Assembly (NCBI GenBank): GCA_016927185.1
Contig: JAFGND010000087.1
Location: 1 to 45,416, forward strand
DNA length: 45,416 nucleotides
Source of the DNA: Candidatus Coatesiibacteriota bacterium
Lineage (GTDB): Bacteria; JAFGND01
Reading direction: 5' to 3'
Shown here one piece after another: positions 25,037-32,587 of the stretch. The first letter of the stretch is position 1; each line of letters begins with the position of its first letter. The translations under genes and the position numbers were made by a program. The notes beneath the pieces were generated by a model. It had not been told where the DNA came from. It searched no databases and saw nothing but the letters and a program-made list of their open reading frames with translations.

Positions 25037-25587
25037 TGCATTATCAAATCCGCGTAAGTGGTTTTGGAGGACAAGGTATAATTCTTGCAGGTTACATTAT
25101 TGGCAAAGGAGCATCTATATATGATAGATCTAATGTCTCTTTTACCCAGAGTTATGGACCGGAGGCACGTGGAGGAGCTTGTTCAAGCCAGGTAATAATT
25201 TCTTCAGAAGAGATAGACTATCCCCATGTAACTGATCCTGATGCAGTAATCATAATGAGTCAGGCTGCATATGCAAGATATGGAAAAAACTTGAAACCAG
25301 GTACTTTTCTTTTGACGGATAGCGATCTGGTTAAAGTAGATCCTGAAGATTTAGTTAATATCAAGCATTTTTCAATTCAAGCGACCAAGTTTTCTGAAGA
25401 TCTTGGAAAGAAGATTGTTGCAAATATAGTCATGCTTGGATTTTTCACTGGAATTACTGAAATGGTAAGCAGGGAAGGAATGCTTAAGGCAATTGAAAGC
25501 ACAGTTCCCTCGAAGATGTTTGATATTAATAAAACTGCATTTGAAAAGGGTCTACAAGAAGCTGAAAAAGCTAAAGTAGCTGTTTAG
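25033..25587 (+). CDS. korC: 2-oxoacid:ferredoxin oxidoreductase, gamma subunit
   Basis: A 184-residue subunit with the N-terminal 'VSGFGGQGIILAGYIIGKGA', then 'SFTQSYGPEARGGACSSQVIIS' typical of the gamma domain of 2-oxoacid oxidoreductases that binds CoA. The acidic 'YPHVTDPDAVIIMSQ' follows. It ends the korDABC operon. ATG 25033 is supported by AAAGGAG; a second ATG three bases later is also possible. Confidence 0.92.
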   Translation: MMHYQIRVSGFGGQGIILAGYIIGKGASIYDRSNVSFTQSYGPEARGGACSSQVIISSEEIDYPHVTDPDAVIIMSQAAYARYGKNLKPGTFLLTDSDLVKVDPEDLVNIKHFSIQATKFSEDLGKKIVANIVMLGFFTGITEMVSREGMLKAIESTVPSKMFDINKTAFEKGLQEAEKAKVAV

Positions 25588-25598
25588 AAAAAATAAAG

Positions 25599-25616
25599 AT
25601 TGTTTAGTTAAACAAT
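25599..25616 (+). terminator. Inverted repeat after korC
   Basis: The perfect palindrome ATTGTTTAGTTAAACAAT is followed by TATTAG. It may be a weak terminator. Confidence 0.35.
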
Positions 25617-25698
25617 TATTAGTAAGGATTTTGTTCATTATTGTTTATCAATGCATTTGAATTTGCTTCATTTTTGCTGACATCAAAGGAAGTCTTTT

Positions 25699-28600
25699 TT
25701 GGCTAAACCTGGCTATTTTTGCACTCCATTAATATTCAATCAGCTGAGCAGGATAAAGGAAATTATCTCAGATAATAAAACCAGGCATGCTGTAGAATAT
25801 CTGGATTTCAGAAGGATTGTACTGGCTATCTCATTTACCTTTTCAGGAAAGAATAAAGAAGAATACAAGGCTAATAATGCTTTTTTCAAGTACACAGGAG
25901 ATATTCTTTGCAAAGCAGGTTTGATACCACTTGGAATAATGAAACCTGTTCTTTATTTCGCCTTTAATGAGAATACTAATAAAGAAGAAGCAATTATCCT
26001 GGCAAGAGCCATAATGATGAAATTCCAGCAGAAGCAATTCAAAAAAGGTTATATCAAGATTTTCAAATCACTTGAACCACTGGAAATAAAAGCAGCACTT
26101 TTTGAAGGGAATCTGACTGTTTCTCTGCTAAAACTTGGAAGAAAAAGACAGAGTTTCATTTTTGGCACTGCATTTGATGCAGTTACTGAATCGCTTACCA
26201 ATACTGCTCCCTGGATGATAGCATTTCCTTCAAGCTGGCAAAGAGAGAACGAGGATCTTCTCGATTTAAGTACTGCAAATGGTCAGCTAGTCTTTCTTAC
26301 TCCTAGGGGAGAGATGGCAGAAAAAGCAAGAAAACAAATTTCCTATAAACTGGATGAAATAGCAGGTTTTCTCAAGGAATTCAGCTTACCTGATTTTCCT
26401 GGAAAACAAAGGGAATTTGATGCAGAATGCAATCTGGAATATTTTTGTTTCAAGGGACATTTTCCAGTAAATTCAAGTATTGCTTTAAAGAAAAGCACCT
26501 GGAATCAAATATTCAAGGAAATTGATTATTTGTTATCGCGAATACCTGATAGCATTGATTATTATTATCTTATAAACACAAAGGCAAATAGCTGGTTTTT
26601 TGAATTATTAGTGAATTCAGATCATTCACGATTACCTTTTATAAAAGAAAGCGAAATCAATCTTCCAGGTTTTTCAATCAGAGATAATTTCAAGATAAAC
26701 ATAATCACTCTGGGGAGTTATAAAAAGGTAAACCTCATTGATAGTATTAGTGATTCAGCAGATGAAGTACTATCAGGAGTTTCTGTTAATGATAAAATTC
26801 TTTTTATTGAAAGAGCTGATAAAGAAGGTGCTGATTTAATTATCAAGAATGGTGATGCTTTCAGGAAAAGGACTTTGCTTGTTACTGAAGAGAAAGCATT
26901 AGATAAAGAAATAGCTGTTGAGAATAAAGATGCAGAAAAAGCTGCAAAACCTAAAATAATAATATATACTCCCCAGCAAAAAACCAGAATTGCTTATCCT
27001 TCAACAAGGGAGGTTTTTGCAGGAAGGGAACAAGAAAAGAAAATATTAGCTAAAGCATTAAATGAGCAATTTGCTTTTGTTGAAATAACAGGGGAAGCTG
27101 GTATTGGTAAAACCACCTTGATAAAGGAGTTCTCACGGAATGCTAATGCTAACCTGTTTTATGGTTCTGGACAAAGCAGACATGGTAATATCCCTTTATT
27201 TGCTGATATTTTAAATAATATATTAGCAGTTAAGTTTCCGATTGAATTTTCAGCATTGGAAAAGGCCTTTTTCTCTTATATTGGCAAAGCTTTCAGCAAA
27301 ACACCTGACAGGGAAAAGATAATAGCAAAATGGACAGAGATTTTCCCGCTCTTTTCAGAAAGTGTATGGGGAGTAAAAAGCAATAAGTGTTTTTTAGATT
27401 GGCCTTCAGAAGCCGTTAACAAGTTTATAGATGATGTTTTCATTGATTTCATCAAAAATCACGGAATGACAGGTAACAAGAAGCTATTGATATGTATTGA
27501 TGATGCCCATAAACTAATGATTTCTGACAAGAACAGATTAAAGAAGATTGTTTCAAGGCTATATAATGTTCAAAATGAGCAATCTGTTTGCCTGGTATAT
27601 ATATCAAGATCAATAGATAAGCTAGATGATAGAATTATCAAGAATTGGTGTTTTCACCATATTGATTTGGGGAAATTAGATGCTAACGAATGCAAGACAA
27701 TTATCAGTAGTTCAAGAAATAAAGACAAGATAACAACAGAGATTGAAAAAAGGCTTATTTCTTTTGGAAATCCTGTTTTTATCAAGCTTGCAGAGTGTGG
27801 AATTCTACCTGAAAGAAAAGACAAGATTCAGGATGCAGTTCATGAATATTTGCAGAAACTCGGAACAGAAGAAAGAAAGGTTATCAGTATTCTTTCATGG
27901 TCAGGAAATGAATGGAATTTGAATCATCTTAAAGAGATTTACAAGTTCAATTTGAAAAACATAGATGAGATTAAATTTTTCTTTTCAGACCTGGATATAA
28001 AAGAGGGTTCTTTTGCTTTTAGATGCCTATTTTTAAGAGATATCATTGTTTCCGAAATTCCAAAAGAAGACAAAATAAAATTGCATGCTAAATGGTTTGA
28101 TCACCTTAAGATATTGCATCAATGCAGTAACTGGACATCAGATTTATCTCTATGCTTCTATCATGCTTTTGAATCAAGAAGATATGAAGAAGCTTCTGAG
28201 TTGGGAATGAAATTAGCAAGATTATTTCAGAAGGATGAACAATGGAATGAATTGGTTAGAGTTTTAAGAAAGCTTGAAATGATTCCAAAACCTTCAAGGA
28301 TGCTTACTTTCACTATATCCCTATTTTATCTTTACTATTTTCTTCATCAGGATTCTCTTCAGGAAATAAAAAGAAGGATAAATCAACTTGATAAACTTGT
28401 CAGAAATATGAAGGATAAAAAAGAGATAATTGAATACTGGCTTCTCAAGGCAGAATATTCAAAAAGATATGAGTCCAGAATACTGGCTCAGGAGATGATA
28501 CTTGAGCTGCAAAGACGTGTAAAAAGATGGAAAGACGAGGAAATTCAGGCAAGCATATCTTTTCTTATAGGTAGCATAGCATTCAAACTTGGTCAATACA

Positions 28601-30126
28601 AACTTGCTGATAAATCTCTTGAAGAAGCTTTTTCATATTTTAAAAGTTATAAAGATAGCAGTTTCTTATATAAGATCTCTCATATTTATTATAAATTGAA
28701 TATTGAGGAAAAGGAGTTTCATAAAGCCTCTGAAATTGCAGGGGATGTTATTAATTATGCAAATTCTGCAAATCATTTCTACTCAAAATCTTCATGGGAA
28801 CTTAAGCTAGCCTATGTTTTGTATAAAACAAATGACTTTAACAAGGCTGAACAAGTTTTATTGAATGCAAAGAAATACTTCCAGTCATTCAACATAGCTT
28901 ATAAATGGACTAATCTTCTTGAGTTAGAGGGAGATTTATATAAATCGATGGAAAATTACAGGGATGCCAGGTTGACTTATGAAAAAGCGCTTGAATGCTT
29001 GAAATATAAGGAAGAACACGAGCTTGAACTTAATTTACTTATAAAATATATCAACTTGCTTGCTGAGAGTGGACTAATACAAAGATGTCATCAAGTGGCA
29101 GAAACGATAAGCAGGTTAGCCAGGGAAAAGAGCAGCAGCATATATGTAACTGAAAGCAATCTGGTTCTATCTGGTCTTTATCTGTCTCTGGGTATTTATG
29201 ATAAGGTAAAAGAGGTTATTAATCAATCAGCTGTTTTTTATCAGCATAACAGAAGATTAATAGCATTGGCTCGACTTCATACAGGACTGTCTGAATTATA
29301 TAAAGGTAATACTGAATATGGATTCAGGGAATTGAAGCATTCAGTTGCAACAGCATTTACTGTAGAGGATATGCTTTTAAGGTTCAATTGTCTGATAGGT
29401 ATATGCAGATACTTCATTGCAACAAAAGACTGGGTTAATGTGGTGGAAATACTAGACAAACTGAAAGCTCTTATCCCACCAAAATGGTTAAAAATAAAGA
29501 TAAGTTACTATCAGGCTCAGCTAGAGTATCTGCAGATATTGTTTCATTTTCAGAAATATCTGACTCTTAAAAATAAAAACGATCTTGATAGTGCACTTTC
29601 TATTCTGGAAGTATTATTTGAGCATTATAATCCCCCGGTAGAAGCAACTGTTTTCGATCTCAAGCTGAATTTATTGGCTTATCATATTTATGATAGCATG
29701 AATGATAGCAAATCATCATACCATATTTCAAGTGCTTACAAGATAGCGGAGAATATATTAATAGAAAATAAAAATGAGAAGATTCAGCTCCTGTTAAGAT
29801 CAAAAACAAGCTTCTGTCAGAGGGTATTGGATATTTTTGAAAAAAGCAATTTAAACGTAGGAAAAAGTAAACAAACAGAGATCTTTATAAACAGCAAGAA
29901 TACAAAGAGGGATTTTTTTAAGCAAAAAAAAGATAAATCAAATGCCAAAAAACATCATAAAATGGTTACTCATCAAAATGAAACTAAAGATAACAGAAAT
30001 AATGTTTCATTGGTAAGTATTCATCATGAAGAAAAAAGACAGGCAAATGTTCAATCTGATCCTTTCCAAGAGGAGAAGCCTGGCTTCATTCCAAGAATCG
30101 TGAAAAAGAAGATCTCCAAAAAATGA
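25699..30126 (+). CDS. Large cyclase-like / P-loop ATPase / TPR protein, 1475 residues
   Basis: The layout is that of soluble adenylyl cyclase and STAND-type regulators. Residues ~35-185 look like a degenerate class III nucleotide-cyclase domain: 'VLAISFTFSG', 'FKYTGDILCKAG', 'IKAALFEGNLTVSLLKLG' and 'SFIFGTAFDAVTE' align in order with cyclase elements, but the metal-binding Asp residues are absent. A second, more diverged domain (~220-380) may follow. The P-loop NTPase starts with 'FAGREQEKK'; Walker A is 'GEAGIGKTT' (465-473) and Walker B is 'LLICIDDAH' (596-604). Residues ~800-1340 are TPR-like helices, and the tail is Lys-rich. The start is TTG 25699 with an AAAGGAAG box. Likely a sensor or scaffold, not an active cyclase (inference). 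Confidence 0.8.
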   Translation: MAKPGYFCTPLIFNQLSRIKEIISDNKTRHAVEYLDFRRIVLAISFTFSGKNKEEYKANNAFFKYTGDILCKAGLIPLGIMKPVLYFAFNENTNKEEAIILARAIMMKFQQKQFKKGYIKIFKSLEPLEIKAALFEGNLTVSLLKLGRKRQSFIFGTAFDAVTESLTNTAPWMIAFPSSWQRENEDLLDLSTANGQLVFLTPRGEMAEKARKQISYKLDEIAGFLKEFSLPDFPGKQREFDAECNLEYFCFKGHFPVNSSIALKKSTWNQIFKEIDYLLSRIPDSIDYYYLINTKANSWFFELLVNSDHSRLPFIKESEINLPGFSIRDNFKINIITLGSYKKVNLIDSISDSADEVLSGVSVNDKILFIERADKEGADLIIKNGDAFRKRTLLVTEEKALDKEIAVENKDAEKAAKPKIIIYTPQQKTRIAYPSTREVFAGREQEKKILAKALNEQFAFVEITGEAGIGKTTLIKEFSRNANANLFYGSGQSRHGNIPLFADILNNILAVKFPIEFSALEKAFFSYIGKAFSKTPDREKIIAKWTEIFPLFSESVWGVKSNKCFLDWPSEAVNKFIDDVFIDFIKNHGMTGNKKLLICIDDAHKLMISDKNRLKKIVSRLYNVQNEQSVCLVYISRSIDKLDDRIIKNWCFHHIDLGKLDANECKTIISSSRNKDKITTEIEKRLISFGNPVFIKLAECGILPERKDKIQDAVHEYLQKLGTEERKVISILSWSGNEWNLNHLKEIYKFNLKNIDEIKFFFSDLDIKEGSFAFRCLFLRDIIVSEIPKEDKIKLHAKWFDHLKILHQCSNWTSDLSLCFYHAFESRRYEEASELGMKLARLFQKDEQWNELVRVLRKLEMIPKPSRMLTFTISLFYLYYFLHQDSLQEIKRRINQLDKLVRNMKDKKEIIEYWLLKAEYSKRYESRILAQEMILELQRRVKRWKDEEIQASISFLIGSIAFKLGQYKLADKSLEEAFSYFKSYKDSSFLYKISHIYYKLNIEEKEFHKASEIAGDVINYANSANHFYSKSSWELKLAYVLYKTNDFNKAEQVLLNAKKYFQSFNIAYKWTNLLELEGDLYKSMENYRDARLTYEKALECLKYKEEHELELNLLIKYINLLAESGLIQRCHQVAETISRLAREKSSSIYVTESNLVLSGLYLSLGIYDKVKEVINQSAVFYQHNRRLIALARLHTGLSELYKGNTEYGFRELKHSVATAFTVEDMLLRFNCLIGICRYFIATKDWVNVVEILDKLKALIPPKWLKIKISYYQAQLEYLQILFHFQKYLTLKNKNDLDSALSILEVLFEHYNPPVEATVFDLKLNLLAYHIYDSMNDSKSSYHISSAYKIAENILIENKNEKIQLLLRSKTSFCQRVLDIFEKSNLNVGKSKQTEIFINSKNTKRDFFKQKKDKSNAKKHHKMVTHQNETKDNRNNVSLVSIHHEEKRQANVQSDPFQEEKPGFIPRIVKKKISKK

Positions 30127-30152
30127 AAGCGGTGAGATTTCCAACCGCTTTC
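30125..30152 (-). terminator. Terminator of the minus-strand lipoprotein gene
   Basis: Stem GAAAGCGGT / ACCGCTTTC with a 10-base loop is followed on the minus strand by ATTTTTT. It overlaps the stop codon of the large plus-strand gene and may also act weakly on that strand. Confidence 0.7.
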
Positions 30153-30176
30153 GAGTAAAATGAGTTTTAAAAATCC

Positions 30177-31010
30177 TTATTCTATATCATAGGGTAAGCC
30201 CCAGGCTTTGCTTGAATAAGCTTCATCATCAGTAAACATGGAATCATGAGTTATGACATCGAAAAAAACATGATATCTTTCAGGTTCTTCTGGAGTATAC
30301 CAATCTCCCTTGAAAGTATTATTCCCCATATATTGAAATGGTCTTCTTGATTGATATTTTGTGTCTTTTTTGTGTGAATGTATGAAAACAATCTCATTCT
30401 CACCTGGTCCATATACTGTAATTGTTGCAAGAGTATTTGCAGGGAAAAGAGCAATATTTTCAACCTGGAACAAATCTGATACAGATGTTATCAGAGTATC
30501 TATAGAACCGCATTCAACTCTAACTGAATCTATTTTGAGAGTATTTTCCTGGGTATCCATTGCTATACCAGTAATTTCCTTGATTGTCCAGCCGCGATAT
30601 GGATCTGAAATGTCTCCAGTTCTTTCTAAGACTATAATACGATGTCCTGTATCATTCAAGTCTTTCTGAATGATTTCTGTTAGAGTCTGAATATTGAAAT
30701 AACCTTTCAGATAGGTTGTTACATCAACAGTACAAATATCAGCTCTTTGTTTTATATATATATCCTTGTCAAATGGGCGTTGAGCAGTACGCCACCATGC
30801 TAAAGGATCAATATCTCCCCCAACAGTATCTTGTTCATATTTGTCTTCAGAATAGGAATCGCTGAAATCAAGATATGAGGTATTTTTTATCAAGGCAGCT
30901 ATAGCAGATTGATCCGTTGCATATTCTTCACTATCATCTGTATCATTATCGCAATTCAAACAAAGGAATACTGATAGTAAAATGGATGCAATCACAGATA
31001 GTTTTTTCAT
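30177..31010 (-). CDS. Putative lipoprotein
   Basis: A 277-residue protein. ATG 31010 is preceded by AAAGGAGAAATT. The signal MKKLSVIASILLSVFLCLNC ends in a lipobox-like Cys followed by acidic residues (DNDTDDSEE), so outer-membrane anchoring is likely. The body contains 'DPLAWWRTAQRPFDKDIYIK', 'IVLERTGDISDPYRGWTIKEITGI', 'ITVYGPGENEIVFIHSHKKD', and 'YHVFFDVITHDSMFTDDEAYSSKAWGLPY'. I do not recognise a family. It is divergent from the small-peptide pair at 31181-31626. Confidence 0.75.
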   Translation of the reverse strand: MKKLSVIASILLSVFLCLNCDNDTDDSEEYATDQSAIAALIKNTSYLDFSDSYSEDKYEQDTVGGDIDPLAWWRTAQRPFDKDIYIKQRADICTVDVTTYLKGYFNIQTLTEIIQKDLNDTGHRIIVLERTGDISDPYRGWTIKEITGIAMDTQENTLKIDSVRVECGSIDTLITSVSDLFQVENIALFPANTLATITVYGPGENEIVFIHSHKKDTKYQSRRPFQYMGNNTFKGDWYTPEEPERYHVFFDVITHDSMFTDDEAYSSKAWGLPYDIE

Positions 31011-31099
31011 AATTTCTCCTTTCAAGATATCTAATACTTATACAGAAATTTGACATAAAACTCGCGAATACAAAATCATTAAGAGGTGAAATTTTTTTC

Positions 31100-31105
31100 T
31101 TGACA
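31100..31105 (+). promoter_or_regulatory. Candidate -35 hexamer TTGACA for the small-peptide pair
   Basis: ATTTTTTTCTTGACA lies 81 bases before ATG 31181, followed by very AT-rich sequence (TATTAA at 31119-31124). Another TTGACA at 31052 lacks any evident -10. Confidence 0.4.
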
Positions 31106-31180
31106 ATTTTTATTGTATTATTAAGACAACTTCAAAATGAATCAATAAAGGGAAACCATGTCAGGGAGGTGAATGATTAA

Positions 31181-31345
31181 ATGAAGAGATATAGTAAGCC
31201 AATTATCAGATCAGAGCAGATCTTTGAAAAAACAGCATTAGCATGCGACGATTATGTTTACTACGCAAAAGATTATGAAGGATGTATGGACGAATATCTT
31301 GGTCGCGGTAAAGAAACCACTGCTTGTGCTGAGACCTGGAGTTAA
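31181..31345 (+). CDS. Small peptide 1 (54 residues), possible RiPP/signal-peptide-like precursor
   Basis: MKRYSKPIIRSEQIFEKTAL begins the peptide; the second half carries 'ACDDYVYYAKDYEGC', 'EYLGRGKE' and 'ACAETWS'. It has three Cys (22, 35, 49) and seven Tyr. It has no hydrophobic signal sequence. GGGAGGTGA is the ribosome site. About two thirds of its positions are identical to peptide 2 (31456), with the strongest match in 'KDYEGC...YLGRGKE' and 'ACAET'. The 'MKxYxKPxxxxE' N-terminus resembles leader-type starts of small modified peptides. No modification or export gene is adjacent, so function is an inference. A strong terminator follows at once. Confidence 0.75.
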   Translation: MKRYSKPIIRSEQIFEKTALACDDYVYYAKDYEGCMDEYLGRGKETTACAETWS

Positions 31346-31358
31346 TTTTTAATTCTTT

Positions 31359-31386
31359 AAAAGCGGTTCGTAAGAACCGCTTTTTT
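31359..31386 (+). terminator. Strong rho-independent terminator between the two small peptides
   Basis: Stem AAAAGCGGTTC / GAACCGCTTTT, tetraloop GTAA, then TT within a run of T. It starts 13 bases after the stop of peptide 1. Confidence 0.92.
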
Positions 31387-31455
31387 ATTTGTAAATCTCT
31401 TCAATGTGAAGAAGATACAAACTCAAATAATTGAAATGAGTTAAAGGGGTATGAA

Positions 31456-31626
31456 ATGAAGAAATATTTAAAACCGGTAGTAGTTTCTGAAAGGATTATG
31501 GAAAGAACTGCTCTCAAATGTGAAGACTACTTGTATTATACCAAGGATTATGAAGGCTGCACAGAAGATTACCTGGGAAGAGGTAAGGAAGAAGGTACTG
31601 GAGCTTGTGCAGAAACATTCAGCTAA
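31456..31626 (+). CDS. Small peptide 2 (56 residues), paralogue of peptide 1
   Basis: MKKYLKPVVVSERIMERTAL, then 'KCEDYLYYTKDYEGC', 'DYLGRGKEEG' and 'ACAETFS'. Cys 22, 35 and 51 correspond to the three Cys of peptide 1; two residues are inserted after 'GRGKE'. AAAGGGG stands before the start. It lies 110 bases past the stop of peptide 1, beyond a strong terminator, so it may be transcribed by read-through or from its own promoter, giving unequal amounts. The two copies differ at many codons but keep the same motifs, which argues that the peptide sequence is under selection. Confidence 0.75.
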   Translation: MKKYLKPVVVSERIMERTALKCEDYLYYTKDYEGCTEDYLGRGKEEGTGACAETFS

Positions 31627-31664
31627 GAATTGAATGTTGTAAATTGCTTTAAGATGTTTTTATC

Positions 31665-31714
31665 CTCTGCAAGACAGTCTTAAATATTGTTTTGCAGAGT
31701 TAAAAAGTTTTTTT
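31665..31714 (+). terminator. Terminator after small peptide 2
   Basis: Stem CTCTGCAA / TTGCAGAG around a 19-base loop that contains AAGACAGTCTT, followed by TTAAAAAGTTTTTTT. Less compact than the terminator at 31359. Confidence 0.6.
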
Positions 31715-31768
31715 ATATATTTCAAATCTGAAAATCATTAATATGACTTATATTCTTTACTAGAAAAC

Positions 31769-31774
31769 TTGACT
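31769..31774 (+). promoter_or_regulatory. Candidate -35 hexamer TTGACT of the MutL gene cluster
   Basis: The hexamer starts 36 bases before ATG 31805, with TAAATC at 31789-31794. No ribosome-binding site is seen; the frame of the hexamer could be misread as a TTG start. Confidence 0.4.
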
Positions 31775-31804
31775 AAAAGTCTTTTTTTTAAATCAGCTAC
31801 AAGC

Positions 31805-32257
31805 ATGAAAAACAAGGAATTGATAGATAGTATTGAAAGCGACATTCCTTCTAGAACAATATCATGGACAGTTTTTCCCCTAAAGGATGAGAAAAGAGCT
31901 GCCAGTTTAATATGCATTTTTCTTATTGCACTTTTTGTTTATTTATATTTTGTATGGGGAACATTATACATGTTTCTTGGAATAGTAATAATGCTATCCT
32001 CTTTATGGGAATTCTTCACCCCTGTTACCTATACTTTCAAGGAGAATGAAATAGTAATACAAACAGTCTTCTCAAAAAAAACTTATGAATGGTCAAGATT
32101 CAGGAATTTTCTCATTGACAAAAAAGGAGTATTACTAAGTCCATTTAGTGGCAGAAGCCGTTTAGAACGATTTAGAGGGATATCAATACGTTTCTTGCCA
32201 GAAAAGAGAGAGGAAATAATTGAGTATGTTAAGAAACACATGGCAAGGGATAGTTGA
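31805..32257 (+). CDS. Small membrane protein of unknown function with PH-like segment
   Basis: A 150-residue protein. Two hydrophobic spans lie at residues ~43-80 ('AASLICIFLIALFVYLYFVW' and 'LYMFLGIVIMLSSLWEFF'). The C-terminal part ('TYTFKENEIVIQTVFSKKTYEWSRFRNFLIDKKGVLL') reads like a PH-like/YcxB-type beta domain and ends in a helix. It is the first gene of the eight-gene cluster and overlaps the next by 32 bases. It was started at ATG 31805 rather than an in-frame TTG in the promoter hexamer. Function is unknown. Confidence 0.62.
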   Translation: MKNKELIDSIESDIPSRTISWTVFPLKDEKRAASLICIFLIALFVYLYFVWGTLYMFLGIVIMLSSLWEFFTPVTYTFKENEIVIQTVFSKKTYEWSRFRNFLIDKKGVLLSPFSGRSRLERFRGISIRFLPEKREEIIEYVKKHMARDS

Positions 32258-32558
32258 GTGGTGGTATATGCCCACTCAGGAAGACAAGGAAGATCCTGAA
32301 GAAGATGCCGAGTTTATTTCATGGGCATCTAAAGAAGTGACAAAACGTCAAATGACAGTTCCAGCAATAATTTTCCTTGAAAGTATAAAACCAATGAATT
32401 TTATTTCTAATCAGCTTTTAGTAGGTTTGTCTCCAATAGTGCTTAGCATTTTTAAGGGGAAACGTTATGATCAACTTACAAAATTTCTTGAGAAAAGAGG
32501 AAACATAGAACGATTGCTTCAAGCTATTGAAGATGAAGATGCAAAGTTGAGAAAGTAA
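32226..32558 (+). CDS. Conserved small helical protein next to MutL/GlmL
   Basis: A 110-residue protein. It starts 'MLRNTWQGIVEWWYMPTQED', then an acidic stretch and a conserved-looking helical core 'ASKEVTKRQMTVPAIIFLES', 'IKPMNFISNQLLVGLSPIV', 'LEKRGNIERLLQAIEDED'. I have seen such sequences beside MutL/GlmL-type ATPases in diverse anaerobes, but no function is known. The start is uncertain: ATG 32226 overlaps the previous gene by 32 bases; ATG 32268 would avoid it. It ends 29 bases before the MutL gene. Confidence 0.65.
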   Translation: MLRNTWQGIVEWWYMPTQEDKEDPEEDAEFISWASKEVTKRQMTVPAIIFLESIKPMNFISNQLLVGLSPIVLSIFKGKRYDQLTKFLEKRGNIERLLQAIEDEDAKLRK

Positions 32559-32587
32559 GAGAAAGATAAGAAAGGAGCCTTAAGTCT

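Noticed and set aside
31157-31171. Four-codon frame ATGTCAGGGAGGTGA before small peptide 1.
   Set aside because: It overlaps the ribosome site of the peptide gene; a tiny leader ORF is possible but there is no evidence for it.
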